A stretch of 64,000 bases of DNA from an uncultured Phascolarctobacterium sp. (GTDB lineage Bacteria > Bacillota > Negativicutes > Acidaminococcales > Acidaminococcaceae): positions 1 through 64,000 of the forward strand of contig URGS01000007.1 of the NCBI GenBank assembly GCA_900547415.1. Direction: 5' to 3'. Numbering within the stretch: position 1 is the stretch's first letter; each line of letters begins with the position of its first letter. Made by a program: the position numbers and the translations under genes. Shown here in pieces: positions 51,580-61,014 of this stretch. Below the pieces are notes generated by a model. That model saw only the letters and a list, made by a program, of their open reading frames with translations. It was not told the DNA's origin and ran no database searches.

Positions 51580-52464
51580 TTATTTGAAGTACAGATTGTA
51601 CTTTTTAATCATCATTTCAGGCTTAAGAGCTTCTTTAGCCTGACGTAGTCCAGGATCACCCATGTCTTCTTCGCGGTTGATGTATTTGACATCAGTCCAG
51701 GCGTGAGCGGCGAACTCTTTCATAACGGCTGTGTATAGGCCGCGTACACTAGGGTCAGCCTTCTCTACATGGAGCACAGCAGTATCTTCATTGATTTTTT
51801 TACCAAAGCTGAAAGCCTGGATTTTTCCATCAAAACGGATAGCACCGCCACGCAGCTCCAAAGCATCAAAGTTTAAGAATGCTTGTTGAATAGCATACTT
51901 TTCGCAGATAAGAGAAGGGTCCTCGGCAGAACGGTCGTCACACCATTTTTCGCCAAAGCTTAAGCATTCGCGAATGTTTTCATTATTGATGGGCTCGTAA
52001 GTATAGTCAGGGTGATTTTTTACGAAAGCATTGAAATGATTCTTTTGACCGTGGAGCTTGCGGCCGGATAGGGTAGCCAGCTTTTCCTGCAGATAAACAT
52101 AGTCCCAGTTATCACGGTCTTCTTCAAATTCAAGATTATCAAAAACTTTTTCAAAGCGTTCCTTGGTGAAGTCATAGATACCGTGCATTTCAAAGGGCTG
52201 TCCATTATGCTCCTCACGCAGGTCAGCAATAAGTTTAGGCAGGTCTTCATCTCGACCTCCTAAGGGCTGCAGATAGAAATCTACATTGTTGCGTTTTACT
52301 CGCAAAATTAGAAAATCGTAGGCTATGCACCAGTAAATGTGGTAACAGTCACGCCAGACAAAATTATTGGAAAAGGCACATTCACTGCCGCGTTGGTGTT
52401 CTTTAGCAGTGTAGCACTCAAATAAGGGCTTAACATCAATGGTTACGGGCTTGAATTCTAAAAT
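51580..52464 (-). CDS. DUF2156 (lysyltransferase-like GNAT) protein, apparent AUU start
   Basis: 294 residues if started at the ATT at 52464. The frame matches DUF2156 proteins (EFKPVTIDVKPLFECY near the start, ECAFSNNFVWRD, NDWDYVYL-like DNWDYVYLQEKLATLSGRKL, KKINHF-like KNHFNAF, and AVMKEFAAHAWTDVKYINREEDMGDPGLRQAK at the end). DUF2156 members are related to phosphatidylglycerol lysyltransferases. A strong AAGGAGG lies 8 bases before the ATT. No ATG, GTG or TTG occurs in frame near it; the first TTG upstream (52506) sits at the -10 box TATAAT and lacks a site. The start is thus probably non-canonical. Confidence 0.75.
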   Translation of the reverse strand: MLEFKPVTIDVKPLFECYTAKEHQRGSECAFSNNFVWRDCYHIYWCIAYDFLILRVKRNNVDFYLQPLGGRDEDLPKLIADLREEHNGQPFEMHGIYDFTKERFEKVFDNLEFEEDRDNWDYVYLQEKLATLSGRKLHGQKNHFNAFVKNHPDYTYEPINNENIRECLSFGEKWCDDRSAEDPSLICEKYAIQQAFLNFDALELRGGAIRFDGKIQAFSFGKKINEDTAVLHVEKADPSVRGLYTAVMKEFAAHAWTDVKYINREEDMGDPGLRQAKEALKPEMMIKKYNLYFK

Positions 52465-52511
52465 ATGTAAAACCTCCTTGGCTTTATAAGCAATTTTAAC
52501 TAACAATGGAT

Positions 52512-52517
52512 ATTATA
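52512..52517 (-). promoter_or_regulatory. -10 box of the DUF2156 gene
   Basis: Extended -10 on the minus strand, TGG then TATAAT. No convincing -35. Confidence 0.55.
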
Positions 52518-52683
52518 CCATAAAGAAGCTGGATATATGCGTTCTTTCTCATATGTTTACAAGAAAATCACAAAAATAGTGGAATGATGCAGATTATTAT
52601 TATAATCGAAATCAAAAAAACTAATGTTTTTTTGATTATTGGCAGTAATGTTCTCTTTTTTCACAATATTGCGTGTAATGTAG

Positions 52684-52712
52684 TTGGATATAGCCACAAA
52701 ATGTGATAAAAT
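52684..52712 (+). promoter_or_regulatory. purL promoter
   Basis: TTGGAT (52684-52689), 17-base spacer, TAAAAT (52707-52712). No purine riboswitch is visible in the short leader. The rest of 52518-52683 is AT-rich with no structure I can support. Confidence 0.65.
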
Positions 52713-52765
52713 GGATAAGGAGTATTGTGTCATTTTTTCTCATAATATAACAGGAGGCTGCACTT

Positions 52766-55700
52766 ATGAGTAATATTAGAAGAGTATTTGTTGAAAAGAA
52801 GGATGAATTCGCTGTAGAGGCACATGGTTTGCTTGCTGATTTACGCAACAACCTGGGCATGACAGGTCTGAAAAACATCCGCATTATTAACCGTTATGAT
52901 GTTATGGGACTTAGCGATGAAGAATTCCGCATGGCTAAGGAGCTGGTACTGTCCGAACCCCCTGTGGACAGTGTAATGGAGGAAACTCTCCCCGTTGCTG
53001 AAGGTGCTAAGGTTTTCGCCATGGAGCTGCTGCCCGGTCAGTACGACCAACGCGAAGATTTTGCTGAGCAATGCATTCAGCTGATCACTCAAAAGGATCG
53101 TCCCATGGTTTCTGCTGCTAAGGTATATGTTTTAGAGGGCGAAATCAGCGATGCTGACTTTGAAACCATTAAAGCATATTGCATTAACCCTATTGAAGCA
53201 CGCGAAGCAGAGCAGGCTAAGCCTGAAACTCTGGTAAGCACCTGTGAAGAGCCTGAGAAGGTTAAAACTGTAGCAGGCTTCCTGACTATGTCCAAGGAAG
53301 AGGCTGAAGAGCTGCGTAAATCTATGGGTTTGGCAATGAGCCTGGAAGACTTGCTCTGGTGCCAAAAATACTTCAATGAAGAGCATCGTGAGCCTACTAT
53401 TACTGAAATTCGTGTTCTGGATACCTACTGGTCCGACCACTGCCGTCATACTACATTTATGACCCAGATTGAGGACGTAGACTTCGTTCCCGGAGCTTTA
53501 ACCAAGCCTGTACAAGAGGCTTATGACAAATATATGGCTGCTCGTGACTACGTTTATGGCGAAGATACTGAGCGTCCCGTTACCCTGATGGATATTGCCG
53601 TTGTTGGTATGAAAAAGCTGCGTAAGGCTGGCAAGCTTGATGACCTGGATCAATCTGAGGAAATTAATGCATGCTCCATCGTTGTACCCATCGAGGTTGA
53701 CGGTAAAACTGAAGAATGGCTGGTTATGTTCAAGAACGAAACCCATAACCATCCTACCGAAATCGAACCCTTCGGCGGTGCTGCAACCTGCCTTGGCGGT
53801 GCAATCCGCGACCCGCTGTCCGGTCGTTCCTATGTATATCAAGCTATGCGTGTAACCGGTTCTGCTGACCCCAGAGCTGCTATCAGCGAAACTCTGCCTG
53901 GTAAGCTGCCTCAACGCAAGATTACTATTGGTGCTGCTGCTGGCTACAGCTCCTATGGCAACCAAATTGGTTTGGCAACTGGTCACGTACAAGAATACTA
54001 CCATGATAAATTTGTTGCTAAGCGTATGGAAATCGGCGGCGTAATGGGCGCTGCTCCCAGAAGCGCAGTTCGTCGTGAGCGTCCTGCTGCCGGCGACATT
54101 GTAGTTCTCTTAGGCGGTAAAACCGGTCGTGACGGCTGCGGTGGTGCAACTGGTTCCTCCAAGGAGCATACTGTTGACTCTCTGATGAGCTGTGGTGCTG
54201 AGGTACAAAAGGGTAATCCTCCGACCGAACGCAAAATCCAACGCTTATTCCGCAATCCTGCTGTTACTGCAATGATTAAACGCTGCAATGACTTTGGTGC
54301 AGGTGGTGTATCTGTTGCAATTGGCGAGCTGACTGACGGTCTCGTAATTGATTTGGACAAAGTTCCTAAGAAATACGATGGCTTGGATGGTACTGAGCTG
54401 GCAATTTCTGAATCTCAAGAGCGTATGGCAGTAGTTATTGAAGCTGCTAACCGTGACGCTTTCATTAAATATGCTGACGAAGAAAACCTGGAGGCAACTG
54501 TTGTTGCTGAGGTTTCTGCTGATCCTCGTCTGGTTATGTTCTGGCGTGGTGACAAGATTGTTGATCTGTCCCGTGCATTTCTGGACACCAATGGTGTAGC
54601 TCAGCACACCAATGTTACTGTAGCTGAAGAAGCTGGTGAAAACGTATTCAACCTTGTTCCTGCAGAAGTAACTAAAGCAGCTTCTCTGGAAGAGGCTTGG
54701 CTGGACAACCTGGCTCGTCTTAATGTATGCAGCCAAAAAGGTCTGTCCGAACGTTTTGACAGCACTATCGGCCGTGGTACTGTAATGATGCCCTTTGGCG
54801 GCAAAACTCAGCTGACTCCTATGGAGGGTATGGTTGGCCGTATTCCTGTACTCCATGGTGAAACCACTGCTGCATCTGTTATGGCTTGCGGCTATAATCC
54901 GTCCGTAGCTTGCTGGAGCCCGTTCCATGGCGCTATGTATGCTGTAACTGAATCTGTAACCCGTGCAGTTGCTCTGGGTGCTGATCCTGGTAAGCTGCGT
55001 CTGACTCTGCAGGAGTACTTCCCAAAACTCCATGACAGCAAGAGCTGGGGTCAACCCTTCAGCGCTCTGTTAGGTGCATTTACTGCTCTGGACGCACTTG
55101 ATCTGCCTGCTATTGGTGGTAAAGACAGTATGTCCGGTACCTTTATGGATAAAACTGTTCCGCCTACTCTGGTATCCTTTGCTGTAGGCGTAATTGATGG
55201 CAATAAGGCTGTTTCCGCTGAATTTAAAGCCGCAGGCGACAAGGTAGTATTCTTGTCCGCTCCTCGTGATGAGGCAGAGGTTATTGATTTTGCAGCACTG
55301 CGTGCTAACTTGACTGCTGTTCATAAGGCTATTGAAGCAGGTAAGATTGTTGCGGCAGCTGCTGTTAAAGAGGGCGGTATTGCTGCTCTCGTAAGCACCA
55401 TGACTATGGGTAATGAGCTTGGCTTTGAGTTCATCAAACCCTTCCATGATACTGACAGCCTGTTCACTCTGCAGCCCGGCGGCTTAGTTCTGGAGCTGGC
55501 AGCTGGCGTAGAGCCTGAAGACCTGTTCGATGGCTTGGATTACATGAACCTTGGTTCTGTAAAAGCAGAAGCAGGCATCGTAATCAACGACACCGTAATT
55601 ACTGCAGAAAAAGCTCTGCATGCATATATGAATACTCTGCAAACTATCTTCCCGTCCAAACTGGCTGAGGTAGAGGAACCTGCAGATATTAACCAACCTC

Positions 55701-56542
55701 TCTATAAGGCTGAACTGGCACTGACTGCTCCTATCACTATTGCTAAGCCGAGAGTATTTATTCCTGTATTCCCTGGCAACAACTGCGAATATGACAGTGC
55801 ACGTGCATTTGAGGCTGCTGGTGCAGAGGCACAAACCTTTGTTGTGCGCAACCTGACTGCTCAAGCTATTGAAGATTCTGTAGAGACCATGGTTAAGCTG
55901 ATTAACAACTCTCAAATCATCATGATTCCTGGTGGCTTTAGCGCAGGCGACGAACCTGATGGCAGCGGCAAGTTCATTGCTACTATGTTCCGTAATCCTC
56001 GCATTAAAGAGGCTGTCAGCGACCTGCTGGAAAACCGCGATGGCCTGATGCTGGGCGTTTGCAATGGCTTCCAAGCATTGATTAAGCTTGGTCTGGTTCC
56101 ATATGGCAAAATCTGCGATATGACTGAAGAGTCTCCGACCTTGACCTTCAACACTATCGGCAGACATATTTCTCAAATTGTTACCACTAGAGTTGTCTCC
56201 AATAAATCTCCTTGGCTGAGCCTGTGCGAGCCTGGCGAAGAGCACTCCGTAGCTGTATCTCATGGCGAAGGCCGCTTCTACGCTCCGGAAAGCACTATTA
56301 AGGAGCTCTTTGCTAATGGTCAGGTTGCAACTCAATATGTAAACGCTGCAGGCGTACCGACTATGAACACTCCGTTCAATCCTAATGGCAGCTTGTATGC
56401 TATTGAAGGTATTACCAGCCCTGATGGCCGTGTATTCGGTAAGATGGGTCATACTGAGCGTTTTGCTCCTGGTCTGTTCCGCAATATTGCTGGTGAAAAA
56501 GACCAAAAAATCTTCCAATCCGGTGTTAACTACTTCAAATAG
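52766..56542 (+). CDS. purL: Phosphoribosylformylglycinamidine synthase, single-chain type
   Basis: 1258 residues, the long form in which PurS-like, PurL and glutaminase PurQ parts are fused. The N-terminus (RRVFVEKKDEFAVEAHGLLA) is PurS-like. Synthetase motifs include LDTYWSDHCRHTTF, ETHNHPTEIEPFGGAATCLGG-type sequence and FGAGGVSVAIGEL. The glutaminase starts near PRVFIPVFPGNNCEYD and has its Cys in LGVCNGFQALIKLG (about residue 1099) and the His-Glu near SHGEGRF. Fourth step of purine synthesis, ATP and glutamine dependent. Codon use is highly biased. pgi follows 12 bases later. Confidence 0.97.
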   Translation: MSNIRRVFVEKKDEFAVEAHGLLADLRNNLGMTGLKNIRIINRYDVMGLSDEEFRMAKELVLSEPPVDSVMEETLPVAEGAKVFAMELLPGQYDQREDFAEQCIQLITQKDRPMVSAAKVYVLEGEISDADFETIKAYCINPIEAREAEQAKPETLVSTCEEPEKVKTVAGFLTMSKEEAEELRKSMGLAMSLEDLLWCQKYFNEEHREPTITEIRVLDTYWSDHCRHTTFMTQIEDVDFVPGALTKPVQEAYDKYMAARDYVYGEDTERPVTLMDIAVVGMKKLRKAGKLDDLDQSEEINACSIVVPIEVDGKTEEWLVMFKNETHNHPTEIEPFGGAATCLGGAIRDPLSGRSYVYQAMRVTGSADPRAAISETLPGKLPQRKITIGAAAGYSSYGNQIGLATGHVQEYYHDKFVAKRMEIGGVMGAAPRSAVRRERPAAGDIVVLLGGKTGRDGCGGATGSSKEHTVDSLMSCGAEVQKGNPPTERKIQRLFRNPAVTAMIKRCNDFGAGGVSVAIGELTDGLVIDLDKVPKKYDGLDGTELAISESQERMAVVIEAANRDAFIKYADEENLEATVVAEVSADPRLVMFWRGDKIVDLSRAFLDTNGVAQHTNVTVAEEAGENVFNLVPAEVTKAASLEEAWLDNLARLNVCSQKGLSERFDSTIGRGTVMMPFGGKTQLTPMEGMVGRIPVLHGETTAASVMACGYNPSVACWSPFHGAMYAVTESVTRAVALGADPGKLRLTLQEYFPKLHDSKSWGQPFSALLGAFTALDALDLPAIGGKDSMSGTFMDKTVPPTLVSFAVGVIDGNKAVSAEFKAAGDKVVFLSAPRDEAEVIDFAALRANLTAVHKAIEAGKIVAAAAVKEGGIAALVSTMTMGNELGFEFIKPFHDTDSLFTLQPGGLVLELAAGVEPEDLFDGLDYMNLGSVKAEAGIVINDTVITAEKALHAYMNTLQTIFPSKLAEVEEPADINQPLYKAELALTAPITIAKPRVFIPVFPGNNCEYDSARAFEAAGAEAQTFVVRNLTAQAIEDSVETMVKLINNSQIIMIPGGFSAGDEPDGSGKFIATMFRNPRIKEAVSDLLENRDGLMLGVCNGFQALIKLGLVPYGKICDMTEESPTLTFNTIGRHISQIVTTRVVSNKSPWLSLCEPGEEHSVAVSHGEGRFYAPESTIKELFANGQVATQYVNAAGVPTMNTPFNPNGSLYAIEGITSPDGRVFGKMGHTERFAPGLFRNIAGEKDQKIFQSGVNYFK

Positions 56543-56553
56543 TATTTTGGGAT

Positions 56554-58008
56554 GTGTTGTGGGTGCTTGAAAGAAGAATTTTAACCAATGGCATTATATT
56601 TGACTATACCAATATGTTTGGTGAGGGTCGACTTGATGAGGCTTTGGTGCAGCAAGCTTTACAAACACAGGGTAGGGATGCCTTTGAGGCAGTAGAGAAA
56701 ATTCGTGAGTCTGGCGTATCTAAGGGACATGTCTCCAAGGATGGTACGCCGGAGCACGTATATTTTCTGCGCATGCCCTATATAAAAGAGGGTAATCCCA
56801 ATACTCCGGAATCCATTGTCAAGCTCAAGCGTTTCAGTAAATATTTGCAGCAAATAGATGCTGTAGTGTTTTTAGGCGTTGGCGGCTCCTATCTTGGCAA
56901 CAAGGTACTGATGGATATTTTGGGAGGCTTCCATTGGAATGCCGAAAAGCTGACTCGTCAAGGTCAGCCACGCATTTACTTTTCAGGAAATAATTTGGAT
57001 CCTATGGACAGCAATGCTCTATTATATGAGCTGCATCGCTTATCTGTTGAGGAATGTACTGAGCGTAAGCTGCGTGTTATGCTAGTGCCAATTTCCAAGT
57101 CCGGTACTACATTGGAAACTATTACAGCCTTTACCTATTTCTATGACGTGCTTAGCAGGGAAGAAAATATTGAGCTGGAATGCACTGTAGTTACTGATTT
57201 GAAGGCTGATTCTAAGGATGCTCCGCTTTTACAGCTGGCTAATAAGTTTGGTTGGGAACGTTTTGATATCAAAGAGGGCATAGGCGGTCGTTTCTGTGTA
57301 ATGACGGACCCTGGTCTGGTGACCATGGCTGCTTTAGGCGGCGACATTGAAGAGTTCCTCCTTGGTGCTAGGGATATGGATCGTTATTGCCAGAGCGTGC
57401 CGTTGGAGGATAACCCAGCTCTGCTCAATGCCTTGACTAAGTTTTTGGCATATCAGGATGGTCGTACGATTGAGGCCTTTATGCCCTATAGTATGCAGCT
57501 GAAGTCCCTAAGCGAATGGTATGTGCAGCTTTTGGCAGAGTCTCTGGGCAAGCGTTTGGACCGTGAGGGAAATGTTTGTCACTACGGACGTACTCCTATT
57601 GTTGCTGTAGGAACAACTGATATGCATGCCCAAACGCAGCAGCATCAGGATGGACGACGTAATAAGGTCGTTCAATTTCTGGAGATTACCTATCCTGAGG
57701 AAGAAGCTGTTTTGGGTAATCCGTTCCCGGATATTCCCTTTTTCAGTAAGTACGAAGGCTTGGATATGAATAAGGCTTTGCGCTTGGCGCTGCATGCCAA
57801 TGAAGAGGCCCTGACAAGTGAAAACCGTCATAATGCCAAGATTGTTCTGCCCAAGCTCAATGAGTACTATTTAGGTCAGCTGATGTTCTTTTTAATGCTC
57901 AGCGTAGCCTACGAAGGTGAGCTGGCTAATGTAGATGCTTACGACCAGCCTGGTGTAGAGGTCTATAAACGTATTATGAAGGCTCATCTGGACGAATGTA
58001 AAGCGTAG
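56554..58008 (+). CDS. pgi: Glucose-6-phosphate isomerase
   Basis: About 484 residues. Interconverts glucose 6-phosphate and fructose 6-phosphate. AVVFLGVGGSYLGNK and VPISKSGTTLETI are the phosphosugar-binding motifs; GGRFCVMTDPGL and TDMHAQTQQHQDGRRNK contain catalytic residues, and a Lys near the end of the LGQLMFFLMLSVAYEGELANVDAYDQPGVEVYK block closes the site. The start is unclear: GTG 56554, TTG 56557 and GTG 56563 are all possible and no good ribosome binding site is seen, only GGGATG. It is probably co-transcribed with purL. Confidence 0.93.
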   Translation: MLWVLERRILTNGIIFDYTNMFGEGRLDEALVQQALQTQGRDAFEAVEKIRESGVSKGHVSKDGTPEHVYFLRMPYIKEGNPNTPESIVKLKRFSKYLQQIDAVVFLGVGGSYLGNKVLMDILGGFHWNAEKLTRQGQPRIYFSGNNLDPMDSNALLYELHRLSVEECTERKLRVMLVPISKSGTTLETITAFTYFYDVLSREENIELECTVVTDLKADSKDAPLLQLANKFGWERFDIKEGIGGRFCVMTDPGLVTMAALGGDIEEFLLGARDMDRYCQSVPLEDNPALLNALTKFLAYQDGRTIEAFMPYSMQLKSLSEWYVQLLAESLGKRLDREGNVCHYGRTPIVAVGTTDMHAQTQQHQDGRRNKVVQFLEITYPEEEAVLGNPFPDIPFFSKYEGLDMNKALRLALHANEEALTSENRHNAKIVLPKLNEYYLGQLMFFLMLSVAYEGELANVDAYDQPGVEVYKRIMKAHLDECKA

Positions 58009-58025
58009 ACTGATATAATGAATCT

Positions 58026-58060
58026 AATCCTGCTCTCTTGATTGAGGGCAGGATTTTTTA
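58026..58060 (+). terminator. purL-pgi terminator 1
   Basis: AATCCTGC/GCAGGATT with inner CTC/GAG pairing, followed by TTTTTTA. Confidence 0.9.
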
Positions 58061-58075
58061 TCATAAGAAGCCTAC

Positions 58076-58104
58076 AAACTCCTGCTGAAAAGCAGGAGTT
58101 TTTT
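58076..58104 (+). terminator. purL-pgi terminator 2
   Basis: Perfect 11-bp stem AAACTCCTGCT/AGCAGGAGTTT with GAAA loop, followed by TTTT. A tandem pair with the site at 58026. Confidence 0.9.
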
Positions 58105-58169
58105 AGTAATAGGACGAATATCTAAAGTTATAAAAATTATAATTCTTATGTAGTGAAGGAGTGATAGAG

Positions 58170-58535
58170 ATGTTCTTGTTTTTTACTATTATCATGATTG
58201 TTTTAAGTATTTTGGTTGCTATGTTCGCAATTCAAAATGCCATTACCGTTCCATTGAACTTTATTCTATGGGAATTTAACAGCTCTTTGGTCCTTGTTAT
58301 TTTAGGTGCTTTTTTTGCAGGTGTTTTGGTTACTACCTGCTTCCTGTTAATTGCAAAGGCTCAGCACTACTTGGCTGATAAAAAAATGCGTGAAGAGATT
58401 ACAGCACTGCAAAATGAAAAGCAGAGATTAGAGGAACGCATCTCCATGCTGCAGCATACCCAGATTCTGCATCAGGAGGCTGAGGTTAAAAATAAAACTG
58501 CTGCTACTAAACCTGAAGAGGCACAAAAGCCATGA
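58170..58535 (+). CDS. lapA: LapA/DUF1049 membrane protein
   Basis: 121 residues from ATG 58170; GTG 58161 lies directly on the AAGGA site. Two membrane spans (FFTIIMIVLSILVAMFAIQN and LVLVILGAFFAGVLVTTCFL) and then a cytoplasmic coiled coil (EEITALQNEKQRLEERISM). The AIQN motif after the first span and the overall plan match LapA proteins, which in E. coli act with LapB on LPS synthesis control. Overlaps recJ by four bases (ATGA). Confidence 0.85.
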   Translation: MFLFFTIIMIVLSILVAMFAIQNAITVPLNFILWEFNSSLVLVILGAFFAGVLVTTCFLLIAKAQHYLADKKMREEITALQNEKQRLEERISMLQHTQILHQEAEVKNKTAATKPEEAQKP

Positions 58536-60919
58536 TCGGAAAGCAGAGTGTGTGGAAAATAGGGGAATATAACAAGGAAAAGGCTGGCTGCTTTGCCGCA
58601 GAGCTGGGAATTTCACCATTAGTTACAGGTATATTGTTGGAACGTGATTTTAGCAGTCCTGATGAAATGCGTGAGTTTCTCTACGGCAGTGCAACTCCCT
58701 TTCACGACCCATTCCTAATGAAGGGCATGCGTAAGGCTGTAGAACGTATTGAGCAGGCAATTGCTGCTCAGGAGCAAATTACGGTTTATGGTGATTATGA
58801 TGTGGACGGAATCACAGCTTCGTCCTTGCTTTACATCTATTTCAAAAGACGTGGAGCAAATGTGAATACTTATATTCCTCAAAGAAAAAGCGAAGGCTAT
58901 GGCCTAAATGATGAGGCCTTAAAGACAATTTTTGAAAGCGGAACCAGCCTTGTTATTACTGTTGACTGTGGTATAAGCGGCCTGCATGAGGTGGAAAGCG
59001 CACCGGAGGAGCTGGATATTATTATTACTGACCACCATACGGTTCCCGAGATTCTTCCTCCGGCTTATGCTATTGTGAATCCTAAGCAGGAAGGCTGCGA
59101 TTATCCATTTAAAGAGTTGAGCGGTGTGGGCGTAGCCTTTAAGCTGTGTCAGGCTATGGAGCTAGGTTCGAAGGCTGAGAATGAAGTGCCTGCTTGGGAA
59201 AATCTGACTGAGCTGGCGGCTCTTGGTACAGTTGCTGATATTGTGCCACTTTTAGGTGAAAATCGCGAAATTGTACGTCGAGGCCTGAAGGCAATGGAAA
59301 ATACTGAGCTTGTTGGGCTCAGAGCTCTTATGGAGGCTAGTGGTTGCCCAAAAACTAATATTATTTCAGAAAATATAGGCTTTGGACTGGCTCCCAGATT
59401 AAACGCTGTTGGTCGTTTGGAGCATGCCCAGTCTGCCGTTGAGCTTTTAGTGACAGATGATGCGGAAAAGGCTAAGAGTATTGCTGTGATGCTTAATCAT
59501 GAAAACACTCTGCGCCAGGAAATCAGTCGCAATATCATGGAAGAGGCTGAGGCTATGCTGGCACAGGAGGAGCATATTGATACAGCCATTGTTCTGGCGT
59601 CTGAGGGCTGGCACCAGGGGGTTATTGGAATTGTAGCCTCTCGCCTTGTTGATAAGTATCATCTGCCTACCATCCTTATCAGCATTGATGGAGATATGGC
59701 AAAGGGTAGCTGCAGAAGTATTGAAGCGCTGAATTTGTACGAGGCTATTGCTGCAGAAAGCGACCTTTTGACGCAGTTTGGCGGACACCATCAGGCTGCT
59801 GGTCTTACACTTCCTACAGCCAATCTGCCTGAGTTTAAGCGCCGCTTTAAGGCGTATGTTAGGGAGCATTTGCAGGAGGAGGACTATTTGCCTGTTATGG
59901 AGGTAGATAGTGAAATCTGCACTCAGCTTACAGTTAGAGATTTAGAGGAGCTGCAGCTTTTGGAGCCCTGTGGCTGCAGAAACAGGGCACCTGTGTTTGC
60001 TTTTAGAAATGCACTGCTTCGTAATGAGCGCGCTATGGGCAAGGACAAGACTCATCTTCAGTTTATGGTTAACAAGGGTGATTACAGCTATCGTGCAGTG
60101 ATGTGGAATAAAGCTTGCCTTCTTCCTGTACTTTTTGATAATATGATTGCTGATATTGCTTTCCAGCCCAAGATTAACGAGTGGCGTGGAGAGTTCAGTG
60201 TGCAGCTTCGTGCAGATGCTATTCGCCAGCGCTTTACCTTAGGCGATTTGCGCCATAGTGGTGAGGATAAACAGCGCCTGCTGGAAGCATTTGCCAGAAT
60301 CAGGGACAAGGTTCAGGTTTTGGTAAGCAGTCTTGATAATGCTCCCCAGCTGGAAGGCGAGCTGTCCAGACATGTAGATTTTTTGACTTATGAGCAGCTT
60401 ATGTCCCCGCTTATGGCTGATAAAGGTCAGGATAAGCATCATACTGAAGGAGCAGGACTGGAGCTATGTGAAAGTGTATTGCTGTATGATATTCCAGAAG
60501 TTCAGCTCAAGACCTTGCTGGCATATTTTAAGAAGCATGACGTAAATCAGGTCATCCTGCTTTTTACCTGTCGTGATATGGAGAATGCTATTTCTAAGGC
60601 CTATGTGGATTATCCCCATAGAGACGCTATGACTGGTGCGTATCGTATGGTTATGGGTGCTTTGGAAAAGCAGGGACAGCTCAAGCTGAATGACCTCCCT
60701 GGATGCTTCGATGGCAGGGTAAGTGTGAACGCTTTGAAAATTATGGAGCAGCTTGGTTTTATTACTCTAAATAATGGTATAATAGGTAAAGGCGTAATCA
60801 GGCGCTGTCAACTGGAGGATGCACCCCTTTATTCATCCGTACAGCACAAGCGTCAGACCTTGCTTAATATATATAAAGAAAATTTGCACCAGAGCCAGCA
60901 TGATTTGCTGCGTGGCTAG
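58532..60919 (+). CDS. recJ: Single-strand DNA exonuclease RecJ
   Basis: 795 residues, longer than E. coli RecJ (577) but normal for Firmicutes with extra C-terminal domains. DHH phosphoesterase motifs: VYGDYDVDGITASS, TVDCGISGLHE, ITDHHTVPEILPPAYAIVNP, ELAALGTVADIVPL, and the DHHA1 motif QFGGHHQAAGLTL. It degrades 5' single strands in recombination and mismatch repair. The C-terminal region (from about 560) has no clear catalytic motif. In many Firmicutes apt follows recJ; here rel follows directly. Confidence 0.96.
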   Translation: MIGKQSVWKIGEYNKEKAGCFAAELGISPLVTGILLERDFSSPDEMREFLYGSATPFHDPFLMKGMRKAVERIEQAIAAQEQITVYGDYDVDGITASSLLYIYFKRRGANVNTYIPQRKSEGYGLNDEALKTIFESGTSLVITVDCGISGLHEVESAPEELDIIITDHHTVPEILPPAYAIVNPKQEGCDYPFKELSGVGVAFKLCQAMELGSKAENEVPAWENLTELAALGTVADIVPLLGENREIVRRGLKAMENTELVGLRALMEASGCPKTNIISENIGFGLAPRLNAVGRLEHAQSAVELLVTDDAEKAKSIAVMLNHENTLRQEISRNIMEEAEAMLAQEEHIDTAIVLASEGWHQGVIGIVASRLVDKYHLPTILISIDGDMAKGSCRSIEALNLYEAIAAESDLLTQFGGHHQAAGLTLPTANLPEFKRRFKAYVREHLQEEDYLPVMEVDSEICTQLTVRDLEELQLLEPCGCRNRAPVFAFRNALLRNERAMGKDKTHLQFMVNKGDYSYRAVMWNKACLLPVLFDNMIADIAFQPKINEWRGEFSVQLRADAIRQRFTLGDLRHSGEDKQRLLEAFARIRDKVQVLVSSLDNAPQLEGELSRHVDFLTYEQLMSPLMADKGQDKHHTEGAGLELCESVLLYDIPEVQLKTLLAYFKKHDVNQVILLFTCRDMENAISKAYVDYPHRDAMTGAYRMVMGALEKQGQLKLNDLPGCFDGRVSVNALKIMEQLGFITLNNGIIGKGVIRRCQLEDAPLYSSVQHKRQTLLNIYKENLHQSQHDLLRG

Positions 60920-61014
60920 TGCTCTGGACTTGTCGCAAGTATTTAAATTACTGTGACAGCCCTATAGACATTTTGTGCGTTGCTTTTTTAGCGGCGCAGA
61001 TGGGAGTGGGGAGT

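Noticed and set aside
55484..56518. A 344-codon minus-strand frame opposite purL
   Set aside because: Antisense shadow of the highly biased purL gene; no motif or start site.
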